64,000 nucleotides of DNA from Bin87 sp963666415 (GTDB lineage: Bacteria > Chloroflexota > Dehalococcoidia > Lucifugimonadales > UBA3495), in the NCBI GenBank assembly GCA_963666415.2, contig CAXXPD010000003.1:1116001-1180000 (forward strand), given 5' to 3'. The notes below the pieces were generated by a model, which did no database searches, was not told the origin of the DNA, and was given only the letters and a program-made list of their open reading frames with translations. Below, in pieces: positions 44,832 through 56,649 of the stretch. Both the position numbers and the translations under genes were made by a program. Each line of letters starts with the position of its first letter. Position 1 is the stretch's first letter.

Positions 44832-45644
44832 TTGATTCCCATATCTGACGGCGGCCGGCCACGGGGTTCGTTTCCGGTCGTAAACGTTACCCTGCTGGGG
44901 CTGAATGCGCTGGTGTTTTTGTGGGAAATCGAGACCGGCGGCATCGGGTTTCTCTTCGGCGCCGATAGTGTCTCCATCTTTGTGTTCTTCCTGAAGTTCG
45001 GATTCATCCCCGCCGAACTGTCCAGCGGCATGGAATTTGAACGGTTGAATCTTGACGTGGGCCAGGTGCAGAGCATCGCGTCGCCTATCCCCACCTGGGC
45101 AACGATATTCACGTCCATGTTCATCCACGGCGGGTTGATGCACTTCGCCGGCAATATGCTGTTCCTGTGGGTGTTTGGCGACAACATCGAAGACACCTTC
45201 GGCCACGTCAAATACCTGGTGTTCTATCTGGTGGCGGGCGTCCTGGCGACACTGGCGCATTACGTAACCGACACGGGGTCCCAAACGCCACTGGTGGGCG
45301 CAAGCGGGGCGATATCGGGCGTGTTGGGCGCTTATCTCGTGCTGTATCCGCGCAACCGCATCCGCACGCTGATTGTCTACTTCCTGATCACCGTCGTGGA
45401 GCTGCGCGCCGCCTGGCTGCTGCTCATATGGATCGGCTTACAGGTGGTGCAGGGCCTGTTGTCCATCGGAATCAGCAACCAGGTGAGCACCGCCTTCTTC
45501 GCCCACATCGGCGGCTTCGCCGTGGGCCTGGTGGTTGCGGCGGTGGTCAGCATGCTGTGGCGGCCACCGCAGGGCCCAGCAGGCTACCGCCGCAGCGGTG
45601 GCAACCGGAACTCGCAATACTGGCGGGGCCGTCGAATCGACTAA
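44832..45644 (+). CDS. rhomboid-family intramembrane serine protease
   Basis: Rhomboids cut single-pass membrane proteins inside the bilayer. The TTG at 44832 opens IPISDGGRPRGSFPVVNV, the usual rhomboid N-terminus, and avoids the upstream terminator region, so it is preferred to the ATG at 44751. Motifs: TSMFIHGGLMHFAGNMLFLWVFGDNIED near residue 95, catalytic Ser in LVGASGAISGVLGAYLVLYP, and catalytic His in FFAHIGGFAVGL. Six membrane segments are evident. The C-terminus is a short basic tail (QYWRGRRID). Confidence 0.9.
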   Translation: MIPISDGGRPRGSFPVVNVTLLGLNALVFLWEIETGGIGFLFGADSVSIFVFFLKFGFIPAELSSGMEFERLNLDVGQVQSIASPIPTWATIFTSMFIHGGLMHFAGNMLFLWVFGDNIEDTFGHVKYLVFYLVAGVLATLAHYVTDTGSQTPLVGASGAISGVLGAYLVLYPRNRIRTLIVYFLITVVELRAAWLLLIWIGLQVVQGLLSIGISNQVSTAFFAHIGGFAVGLVVAAVVSMLWRPPQGPAGYRRSGGNRNSQYWRGRRID

Positions 45645-45669
45645 CCATTGGCCCCGATTTTTGGGCGAA

Positions 45670-46557
45670 CTAGGCTTCGGGGAAGGGGTTGAGCCCCAGT
45701 ATATCCCGCGCCTGTTCCGGCGTGGCCGGCTCGCGTCCGTTAAGCCTGGCCATAGTCACCGCCCACTCTATGTATTGCGCGTTGGACGTGGGTTGTGGGT
45801 TGTTGGGCAGGAATGGGCTGTCCTCGAAACCAACGCGAATATGGGCGCCGGTGGCGATGGCAATGGCGCAAAGCGGGAAGGTTTGACTGGTGCTGCTATG
45901 GGTCAGCCAAGTCGACTCTGGGTAGTGCTCGCGGATGGTGTCGGTAATCAGCGTGTAGTTGCGGGGTGAGCCGACCATGTTCAGTCGTCCGTCACCCCAG
46001 TGGGCGCCGGGTTCCACGAGGAAGTAGCGGCTGTCCCTGATGTAGCCTTCGCGCATCAGCGTAAAGGCGGCGTTCAGGTTGCCGACATCGTGCACCGCCG
46101 GCTCCGGAAAGGTGCCCCGCTGATAGCAGGCGTCCAGCGTGGCCAATATGTCCTCAAATGAGTTGGGACTGGTAACGGTGCGACGCTGACCCGTCTCCGG
46201 GTCCAGCACCCAGCGAGTGCCCGTGCCGAGGTTCAGCGATACCATCTCCACCGGCTGCGGAGTTTCCAGCAGGTAGCGCGTAACCGCCTCCACCGGAACG
46301 TGAGCCTGGCGTGCGGTGGTATGGTTCAGGGCGAGATCGCACTGGGCTCGAATCATGGCGTCGGTCTGGGCGTACCAGGCCGGGTCGTAGCTGATGCCGC
46401 CGTCCGGAGTGCGGGCGTGGATATGCACGATGGATGCCCCGGCTTCGTAGCACCGAACGGCCTCCTGCGCCACCTCCTCGGGAGTCCACGGAACGTTGGG
46501 ATTATCTTCGCGTCCGCGACTACCGTTCAGGCACCCTTTGATGATGATTGTGTCCAT
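45670..46557 (-). CDS. BKACE family beta-keto acid cleavage enzyme
   Basis: The 295-residue product belongs to the DUF849/BKACE family (3-keto-5-aminohexanoate cleavage enzyme and relatives), which condenses a beta-keto acid with acetyl-CoA. Visible parts are IIKGCLNGSRGRED at the start, YEAGASIVHIHARTPDGG (metal-binding His pair) near residue 40, MVSLNLGTGTR, PEPAVHDVGNLNAA, and a C-terminal THSSTSQTFPLCAIAIATGAHIRVGFEDSPF. The ATG at 46557 is chosen because the family starts close to the first strand. The gene is divergent from the molybdopterin subunit gene. Confidence 0.88.
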   Translation of the reverse strand: MDTIIIKGCLNGSRGREDNPNVPWTPEEVAQEAVRCYEAGASIVHIHARTPDGGISYDPAWYAQTDAMIRAQCDLALNHTTARQAHVPVEAVTRYLLETPQPVEMVSLNLGTGTRWVLDPETGQRRTVTSPNSFEDILATLDACYQRGTFPEPAVHDVGNLNAAFTLMREGYIRDSRYFLVEPGAHWGDGRLNMVGSPRNYTLITDTIREHYPESTWLTHSSTSQTFPLCAIAIATGAHIRVGFEDSPFLPNNPQPTSNAQYIEWAVTMARLNGREPATPEQARDILGLNPFPEA

Positions 46558-46638
46558 AATTGCCCGCCCTTTGGGTTCAGTTTTGAGTTGCCTTGCAACA
46601 GGAAAAGGTCGGCTGCCGGTGTACCTGCTGCCGGGTGC

Positions 46639-46652
46639 GTATGCTATCATAC
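46639..46652. promoter_or_regulatory. possible operator in divergent gap
   Basis: The inverted repeat GTATG-CTAT-CATAC lies about midway between the divergent BKACE and molybdopterin subunit genes. It could bind a regulator for both. It is short and could be chance. Confidence 0.3.
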
Positions 46653-46734
46653 CCACAGCGGGCCCGCAGGACTCGATACGGTGTCCGGGCCGCTTTGCAG
46701 TTTGAACGGGCTGTATAAATCTCGGGAGGAAACG

Positions 46735-49059
46735 ATGCTAGATTATCAACCCAATATGGTCTTAACCAGCGACCAAACTTTCAAAGTTGTAGGAACCCGG
46801 CCCATTCGCCATGACGGAGCCGATAAGGTAACCGGCATGGCCCGCTACAGCGCCGACCTGAACTTGCCGGGAATGTTGTTCGGCAAGGTTCTCCGCAGTC
46901 CGCACGCGCACGCCCGCATCAAGTCGATCGACACCAGCAAGGCAGCGGCCATGCCCGGGGTTCGCGCCGTTATTACCGGCGCCGACATCGTTGAACCAGC
47001 CGGCCGGGCGTCCGACATGGCGGAAGGCGCGATGGTGAATTTCAAGTTCCTGAGCAATAACATAATGGCTCAGGCAAAGGCCCTGTACAAAGGCCACGCC
47101 ATTGCTGCCGTGGCCGCGGTTAACGCGCACCTGGCAGAAGAAGCGCTGGGTCTGATTGAGGTTGAATACGAGGTGTTGCCCCCGGTAATGCACGCTCGGG
47201 ATGCGATGGCCGACGGCGCCACGCTGGTTCACGAGCGGCTGGCGGCGTTCAATACGGCATCGACCCGTGCCGGTGGCGTGCTGGACGACGACGATAATTC
47301 CACCGGCACCAACATCGCCAACCATTTTGAGTTCAACATGGGCGACCTGGACGCCGGTTTCGCCGCCGCCGATGTGGTGGTTGAGCGCAGTGTGAGCACC
47401 TCCGCGGTACACCAGGGTTACATCGAACCCCATAGCGGAACGGCGATGTGGCACGACGACGGTATGCTAACGATCTGGTCCAGCAGCCAGGGCCACTTCA
47501 CGGTGCGCGAACACACCGCCCGCCTGGTGGGTCTCCCCGTGTCGAAGGTGAAGGCCATCCCCATGGAAATCGGCGGCGGATTCGGCGCCAAGCTGGCCGT
47601 GTACATGGAACCGCTGGCGGCGCTGCTGGCCCGCAAGGCCCATGCTGCGGTCAAGGTTTCCATGAACCGCACCGAGGTGTTTGAAGCCACCGGCCCGACC
47701 TCCGGCACCGAAATATCCTGCAAGATTGGTGCAACCTCCGACGGCAAGATTGTTGCCGCCGACGTTAACCTGATTTTTGAAGCCGGCGCTTTCCCCGGAT
47801 CCCCGGTACCCGGCGCAGCCAACTGTGTTCTGTCTGCGTACGATATACCCAACACCCATATCGAAGGTTACGACATCATTGTCAACCGACCCAAAACGGC
47901 GGCCTACCGCGCGCCAGGTTCTCCCGCCGCCGCGTTCTGCGTCGAAGTGGCGTTGGACGAACTGGCCGAGAAGCTGGGCATTGACCCTATCGACCTCCGC
48001 CTGATGAACAGCGCCAAAGAGGGTACTCGCCGGCCCACCGGCCCGCTGACGCCGAAGGTCGGGTACATCGAGACTCTCGAAGCGACCAAGGCGCACCCGC
48101 ACTATTCGGCGCCCAAGGGCGGCAAGCACCAGGGACGGGGGTTCGCCGCCGGATTCTGGGGCAACAACACCGGCCCATCCAGCGCGATTGCCGTCGTAAA
48201 TCCGGATGGCACCGTGAGCCTCACCGAAGGTTCGCCCGACATTGGAGGTACGCGCGCGTCCATCTCCCAGCAGCTGGCCGAGGTGTTGGGCATCCCGGTC
48301 GAGGATGTGAATCCCCAAATTGGCGATACCGACAGCATTGGCTTCACCTCCAACACCGGCGGCAGCAGCGTTACCTTCAAGACGGGTTTCGCCGCCTACA
48401 CTGCCGCGCACGACATTCGGCAACAGATGATTGCCCGGGCGGCGCGAATCTGGGAGGTTGAAGAGGAAGACGTGGTGTTTGAGGATGGCGTCCTCACCCA
48501 CCGGGCCGACGACCAGCTGCGCCTCACGTTCCAGCAGTTGGCGGCGCGTCAGGTTCCCACCGGCGGCCCCATCGTGGGTCGCGGCGGCGTGAATCCGGGC
48601 GGAGCCGGGCCAGCCATTGCCAGCCACGTCGTAGATGTCGAGGTTGATGTCGAAACCGGCAAGGTGGAAATCCTTCGCTACACCGCCGTGCAGGATGCCG
48701 GCAAGGCCATTCATCCGTCCTACGTGGAAGGCCAGATCCAGGGCGGCGTGGTGCAGGGCATTGGCTGGGCGCTCAACGAGGAGTATTACACCAACGACCA
48801 GGGACACATGGTCAACTCCAGCTTCCTGGATTACCGGATGCCCACCAGCCTGGATTTGCCCATGATCGACACCTGCATCGTTGAGGTTACCAACCCGACG
48901 CATCCTTACGGAGTCCGTGGCGTCGGCGAGGTGCCGATTGTGCCTCCCATGGCGGCAATCGCCAACGCCATCTACGACGCCATCGGCGTACGGCTCACGG
49001 TGTTGCCCATGAACCCTGGCAGCGTGCTGGAAGCGCTGTGGGACCAAGACGGAAAGTAG
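46735..49059 (+). CDS. xanthine dehydrogenase/aldehyde oxidase family molybdopterin-binding subunit
   Basis: The 774-residue large subunit of a molybdenum hydroxylase (CoxL/XdhA family). The N-terminal domain has RHDGADKVTGMARYSADL and GKVLRSPHAHARI; the core has SSQGHFTVREHTARLVGLP, EIGGGFGAK near residue 280, a TAAYRAPGSPAAAFCVE motif, and near the end QGGVVQGIGWALNEEY and RGVGEVPIVPP with the active Glu. No FAD (CoxM) or 2Fe-2S (CoxS) gene lies next to it. A GGGAGGA site precedes the ATG at 46735. Substrate is not predictable. Confidence 0.9.
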   Translation: MLDYQPNMVLTSDQTFKVVGTRPIRHDGADKVTGMARYSADLNLPGMLFGKVLRSPHAHARIKSIDTSKAAAMPGVRAVITGADIVEPAGRASDMAEGAMVNFKFLSNNIMAQAKALYKGHAIAAVAAVNAHLAEEALGLIEVEYEVLPPVMHARDAMADGATLVHERLAAFNTASTRAGGVLDDDDNSTGTNIANHFEFNMGDLDAGFAAADVVVERSVSTSAVHQGYIEPHSGTAMWHDDGMLTIWSSSQGHFTVREHTARLVGLPVSKVKAIPMEIGGGFGAKLAVYMEPLAALLARKAHAAVKVSMNRTEVFEATGPTSGTEISCKIGATSDGKIVAADVNLIFEAGAFPGSPVPGAANCVLSAYDIPNTHIEGYDIIVNRPKTAAYRAPGSPAAAFCVEVALDELAEKLGIDPIDLRLMNSAKEGTRRPTGPLTPKVGYIETLEATKAHPHYSAPKGGKHQGRGFAAGFWGNNTGPSSAIAVVNPDGTVSLTEGSPDIGGTRASISQQLAEVLGIPVEDVNPQIGDTDSIGFTSNTGGSSVTFKTGFAAYTAAHDIRQQMIARAARIWEVEEEDVVFEDGVLTHRADDQLRLTFQQLAARQVPTGGPIVGRGGVNPGGAGPAIASHVVDVEVDVETGKVEILRYTAVQDAGKAIHPSYVEGQIQGGVVQGIGWALNEEYYTNDQGHMVNSSFLDYRMPTSLDLPMIDTCIVEVTNPTHPYGVRGVGEVPIVPPMAAIANAIYDAIGVRLTVLPMNPGSVLEALWDQDGK

Positions 49060-49115
49060 CAACCACAAAGCCCCTCTCCCTTTATGGGAGAGCGGTTGGG
49101 GTGAGGGCAAAATAT

Positions 49116-49385
49116 ATGGCCGACGTTTGGATACCGCCTCAGATGCAGCGCATCGTCGGAACACCCGAAAGGGTGCAGGCGTCCGGCGCCACCGTGCGCC
49201 AGGTTATCAACAACCTGGAAACACTGCATCCGGGTATCAAGGAACTGCTGTACGATGAAGAAACGGACGACGTAACCCCGGGCCTGGCGGTAATCATTGA
49301 CGGCGAGGTCAGCCAACTCGGCCTGCTGGAGCGGGTCAACGAGGACAGCGAGATGCACTTTCTGCCAGCCATCGGCGGAGGTTAG
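49116..49385 (+). CDS. MoaD/ThiS-type ubiquitin-like protein
   Basis: An 89-residue protein starting MADVWIPPQMQRIVG and ending PAIGGG. ATVRQVINNLETLHPGIKELLYD, GLAVIIDGEV and EMHFLPAIGGG follow the beta-grasp layout of MoaD, with a terminal Gly-Gly that carries thiocarboxylate for molybdopterin synthesis (or a related sulfur carrier). Its position 56 bases after a molybdopterin enzyme gene agrees with a cofactor role. Three final Gly instead of two is a small variant. Confidence 0.82.
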   Translation: MADVWIPPQMQRIVGTPERVQASGATVRQVINNLETLHPGIKELLYDEETDDVTPGLAVIIDGEVSQLGLLERVNEDSEMHFLPAIGGG

Positions 49386-49413
49386 CGCCAGGTCAACAAG
49401 CGCCCAACCTCAG

Positions 49414-49475
49414 CCAATCGCATAAATACCAGAGCCGGAGCAGATACGCTCCGGCTCTGGTATTTATGCGATTGG
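49414..49475. terminator. large perfect hairpin after MoaD-like gene
   Basis: Arms of about 28 bases starting CCAATCGCATAAATACC are exact complements around a six-base loop. The outer part is AT-rich and the inner part is GC-rich (GAGCCGGAGC). It may be a bidirectional terminator or a stable element between transcripts. Confidence 0.72.
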
Positions 49476-49504
49476 CCGATGGCCACGTCAGTCGGGAAAC
49501 AGAG

Positions 49505-49729
49505 TCAGGGCAATCGAAGTCGCGCGTACTCCGGATTGTCTCCCACCTCTTTAAAGTCGAAGCCGCGCACGCTGGCGAATAGCCTACCGCCCAGGTGGTC
49601 GAGGAAATCTCCCTCAATATCTATGCCTGCAAAGGCATGCACCGTCAACGCGCACTGCAGGCACAGGCGGGTATTTTGCCCCTTGTTCGGTTCTGATACC
49701 TGCCTTGTCGGCTCCTCGGCAAGTTGCAA
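49505..49729 (-). CDS. small hypothetical protein
   Basis: An open frame of 74 codons on the minus strand, product MQLAEEPTRQVSEPNKG to GDNPEYARLRLP. One CLQC motif is present. No family or ribosome-binding site was recognised, and the base pattern alone does not prove that it is coding. It is the only plausible gene in the 0.9-kb stretch between the MoaD-like gene and the riboswitch; the rest holds the hairpin and a palindromic repeat. Confidence 0.3.
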   Translation of the reverse strand: MQLAEEPTRQVSEPNKGQNTRLCLQCALTVHAFAGIDIEGDFLDHLGGRLFASVRGFDFKEVGDNPEYARLRLP

Positions 49730-49756
49730 TGCCGCCCACGCGTATCCATTTTAACC

Positions 49757-49865
49757 TGTCATTGCGAGGAGCGCAGCGACGTGGGAATCTCGATGGGGTT
49801 GGACACACGTCGGCGCACCGCCGTTGCTACGGCGACGGGATCGCCGCGCTACGCTCGCAATGACA
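49757..49865. repeat. palindromic dispersed repeat, copy 3
   Basis: A 109-bp copy with ends TGTCATTGCGAG and CTCGCAATGACA. The internal half-sites are in the opposite orientation to copies 1 and 2 (GGAGCGCAGCGACGTGGG at the left). It lies just before the cobalamin riboswitch. Confidence 0.83.
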
Positions 49866-49959
49866 AAGCGACTACGCGTGAGGCAACGCCACGGTTGACA
49901 CGGTTTGGCAGTAAGGTTACATTATCAGAGCGGTTCAGGCCGCAACTTCTTAACAACCT

Positions 49960-50135
49960 ATATCCCAGGCATCGGGCGCCAACAAACCAACTCAGGCTTA
50001 ATGGGGAAGGCGGTGAAAGTCCGCCGCGGTTGCGCCACTGTAAGCGGGAAGCCATACGGTTATCGTCGTCGCCGTAACAACCACACGGTGGCGAATCCGG
50101 AAGGCCCAGGCCGCGAGTCAGGAATCCTGCCCGAT
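49960..50135 (+). promoter_or_regulatory. cobalamin riboswitch
   Basis: The conserved core is present: GGCGGTGAAAGTCC, GTTGCGCCACTGT (B12 box with GCCACTG), and GTCAGGAATCCTGCC closing the aptamer. It precedes a corrin methyltransferase and cobN on the plus strand, genes expected under cobalamin control. A hairpin at 50243-50269 (ACCCTGGCG / CGCCAGGGT) between aptamer and start may be the expression platform; it has no U-tract, so control could be at translation. Confidence 0.9.
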
Positions 50136-50299
50136 GTTTTACTGGAACTCTACTCTGCGCCCAACAGGGTCGTTCCCCTGCGGCATCCGCTAACCGGTCA
50201 GAACGGTTTTGATGCCCACGCCGCCAACGAGGTGGCATCCCGACCCTGGCGAACCTGTTGCGCCAGGGTTCTCGCATTGCATCACCTAATCAAAATCAA

Positions 50300-50998
50300 A
50301 TGAACACTGCCAAAACCGGAACCAAAATGACCGTGGTCGCCGTCGGCCCGGGCGACCCAGATATGCTGACCCTCAAGGGCCGGCAAGCCCTGGAACAGGC
50401 TGACGTGGTGGTCGGCTTCAAGACGGTTTTAGATGTGGTGGCGGGACGCACCGGCAACGCCGACGTCCGGCCCATGGCGTACCGGGACCAGGAAGCGGTG
50501 CTGGATTACGCCCAGGAGCAGGCGAAACTGGGCAAGGATTGCGTGGTGTGCGTGTGGGGCGACCTGAACGTGTCCGCCAAGGAGCTGCTGAACCGAGTGC
50601 GTCGGCGCGCCGATACTGTTGAGCTGATTCCGGGTGTGAGCAGTATACAGATGGCGTGCGCCCGCGCTGGCATCTCGCTGGAAGAGTCGGTATTCATCAC
50701 CCTGCATCAACGGTGGGATCGGGGTTCGGAGCTGGGTGAGCTGGTGGAAATGCTTAACCAGGGCCGGCGCAACGTCATTCTCCTGCCGCGCCCCTACGAC
50801 TTTATGCCGCCCGCAATTGCCGCTAACGCCATCACCGATGGCGCCAGCGCTGACCACCCGGTAACCGTGTTCCAGCGCCTGACCCTGCCCGACGAACAGC
50901 GCTGGGACGGCACACTGGCCGAATGCGCCCAACTGCCCGACGACTTCAGCGACCTGTCCATCATGGTTTTCCCCCGCGACAGCGAGCACGAGGACTAA
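50300..50998 (+). CDS. cbiE: cobalt-precorrin methyltransferase, CbiE-like
   Basis: A 232-residue SAM-dependent tetrapyrrole methylase. The N-terminal GPGDPDMLTLKGRQALEQAD and VVVGF are typical of the C5-methylating CbiE group (precorrin-7 step); IPGVSSIQMACARAG is the family glycine motif. The ATG at 50300 is nearest the family start. It is the first gene after the riboswitch and its stop is three bases from the cobN start. Another precorrin methylase position cannot be excluded. Confidence 0.8.
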   Translation: MNTAKTGTKMTVVAVGPGDPDMLTLKGRQALEQADVVVGFKTVLDVVAGRTGNADVRPMAYRDQEAVLDYAQEQAKLGKDCVVCVWGDLNVSAKELLNRVRRRADTVELIPGVSSIQMACARAGISLEESVFITLHQRWDRGSELGELVEMLNQGRRNVILLPRPYDFMPPAIAANAITDGASADHPVTVFQRLTLPDEQRWDGTLAECAQLPDDFSDLSIMVFPRDSEHED

Positions 50999-51001
50999 CC
51001 G

Positions 51002-54895
<3,894 letters not shown>

Positions 54896-54926
54896 GCGAC
54901 GGCCTGCGGTCAGGAGGATGTTTCGC

Positions 54927-55337
54927 ATGGAAAACACGTTGGATTTGTTGCAGGAACTGACCAGGAACCCCAAGATGATGTGGGTAGTGGGCGGCGGCTC
55001 GGTGGTCAGCGAAAACCACGCTGGCGGCATTCAGGAGCCCGAAGTTCACAACGGTTGGGCTACGGTGGAAGCCGACAACTGGCACTTTCATCTGCAGTTG
55101 GAGCAAATTGATGGCATCCAGTTCGTCGAGGCAATGAGCCACGGCGACCTGAAGTCCTACTACGTCCGGTTCTCGAAGAATTGGGAAGAAACGCTGGTGC
55201 GCTGCTACTTCCCCAATCCGCACCTGGACGAAGATGAAAAGCGCACCGAGATGCAACCCGACAAGCTGCAGGCCTTTGAAGAGGCCCGGGACCGTTGGGT
55301 GGGCAAAGAGGAGAACCTGATATTCGTGCAGCGTTAA
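54927..55337 (+). CDS. small hypothetical protein in cobalt cluster
   Basis: A 136-residue soluble protein. The ATG at 54927 is well spaced from AGGAGG; an ATG directly on that site at 54918 is less likely. Text such as WHFHLQLEQIDGIQFVEA and RCYFPNPHLDEDE recalls heme-handling HutX/ChuX-type pieces, but no firm family match was seen. Position between cobN and cbtB suggests a role with the chelatase or cobalt. Confidence 0.6.
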   Translation: MENTLDLLQELTRNPKMMWVVGGGSVVSENHAGGIQEPEVHNGWATVEADNWHFHLQLEQIDGIQFVEAMSHGDLKSYYVRFSKNWEETLVRCYFPNPHLDEDEKRTEMQPDKLQAFEEARDRWVGKEENLIFVQR

Positions 55338-55468
55338 CCACGGCATCAACCGCGCCGACCCGGTGCGCTTGAGGTTGTGATACCGCGAGCGAAGTCGTAC
55401 AATAAGCAGCCGTTGCGCTGCGTAGCAACCTGCCCGCAAGGGTAATACGTCAAGAGGAGCAACACATC

Positions 55469-55669
55469 ATGACAATCATCAATCGTTTCCTTTCCACGAC
55501 CAACACCGCCGCCTGGGCGCCCTGGCTGGTAGTGGGCGCACTGGCGCTCTACATGGTCGGCTACGTTGACGGCGGCGTGCACGCCGCGGCAGTGGGATCC
55601 CCCGGTGTCCTTGGTACCGTGCATGAGTTCTTCCACCACGCCCGCCACGTTGCATTTATGTGCCACTAG
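55469..55669 (+). CDS. cbtB: cobalt transporter subunit CbtB
   Basis: A 66-residue protein with a single membrane segment (APWLVVGALALYMVGYVDG) and a C-terminal His-rich HEFFHHARHVAFMCH, the CbtB signature thought to bind cobalt. It is followed after 185 bases by cbtA. An AGAGGAGC site precedes the ATG. It was recognised by both its length and the terminal CH. Confidence 0.88.
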   Translation: MTIINRFLSTTNTAAWAPWLVVGALALYMVGYVDGGVHAAAVGSPGVLGTVHEFFHHARHVAFMCH

Positions 55670-55678
55670 CCAAATAGG

Positions 55679-55705
55679 TGTCCGGTGCCCACGCTGCACC
55701 GGACA
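55679..55705 (+). terminator. hairpin between cbtB and cbtA
   Basis: TGTCCGGTGC (55679-55688) pairs with GCACCGGACA (55696-55705) with a seven-base loop; no U-tract follows. It may lower cbtA expression relative to cbtB or just protect the cbtB message. Confidence 0.5.
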
Positions 55706-55854
55706 ATTAGCTGAAGCTGGTTTCACCGCGGTGGCGCTCACTGTAGCGTCGGGAGGAGACCCGTGAATCCGCTCGAGCTGTTAATGTAACCCGGGCACGG
55801 TCAGTTGAATCGTTCCTGAGCTGCCACAGTTTTCGGAGTCACAGGAGTTGTAAC

Positions 55855-56619
55855 ATGGATCGCATCCTCCCGACCGCCCTACTTGTGGGCGTTATCATCG
55901 GTCTCCTCGTCGCCGCCTACATGAACATTTTCAATGTTCCTGTGATGGAGTGGGCTATCGACCTTGAAGGCAAAGCGGCGGCTGAGGTTGAAGGTGGCGA
56001 AGAGACGGAGCTGCCGCTCGCCGCACTGACCAGTCTTGGCGGCCAACGGATCGGCATGAGCCTGGCGTTCGCCGTAATTGGCGTTCTTTACGCAGCCGTT
56101 TTCACCGGCCTTTATCATCTGATGCGCCGCGCCACACCCGGCTGGAGTCCCTGGGCGTGGGCATCCATCGCCGGTCTGCTGGGATTCTGGGCAGTGTCGA
56201 TGTTCACCCAGATCAAGTTCCCCTTGAACCCGCCTGGCGTGGGTGACGAGGGTAGTTTGTTGGCTAGACAGGGCTTTCAGTTCATATTCATGGTGGTTTC
56301 GACTGGGTCCGTGGCCCTGGTGCTGTACGGGGTGGGATTCGTCAATCGCAACAAAAGTGGCAACACCCGCTGGATACGGTATGCCGGTATCGGTTTGGTC
56401 TATGCGGTGGTGGCATTGCTCCTGGCGTTCGCAATCCCCAGCGTGCGCGACACAGTCCCGGACTGGCTGCCTCACGAATTGACCATTTTGTTCCGCAGCT
56501 TCACCGCTGCCGGTCATTTCCTCCTGTGGATTGGTATTGCCCTGGCGACCGTGGGATACCGCAGGTATCGGGAGCGGGGTATTCACGCCTTTCCGAATTC
56601 TGCCGCCGCAACCAGCTGA
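55855..56619 (+). CDS. cbtA: cobalt transporter CbtA family protein
   Basis: A 254-residue membrane protein with about five or six segments. The opening ILPTALLVGVIIGLLVAAYMNIFNVPVM, the MSLAFAVIGVLYAAVFTGLYH region, and WAVSMFTQIKFPLNPPGVGD are those of CbtA, the partner of CbtB in predicted cobalt uptake. An AGGAG site precedes the ATG. The role in cobalt uptake comes from gene-context studies of the family. Confidence 0.87.
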   Translation: MDRILPTALLVGVIIGLLVAAYMNIFNVPVMEWAIDLEGKAAAEVEGGEETELPLAALTSLGGQRIGMSLAFAVIGVLYAAVFTGLYHLMRRATPGWSPWAWASIAGLLGFWAVSMFTQIKFPLNPPGVGDEGSLLARQGFQFIFMVVSTGSVALVLYGVGFVNRNKSGNTRWIRYAGIGLVYAVVALLLAFAIPSVRDTVPDWLPHELTILFRSFTAAGHFLLWIGIALATVGYRRYRERGIHAFPNSAAATS

Positions 56620-56649
56620 TCCGCCGGCCGTGACGATACGAGGTTCCGC

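Noticed and set aside
47467..49164. 565-codon open frame on the minus strand
   Set aside because: Antisense shadow of the molybdopterin subunit gene, which has full family motifs.
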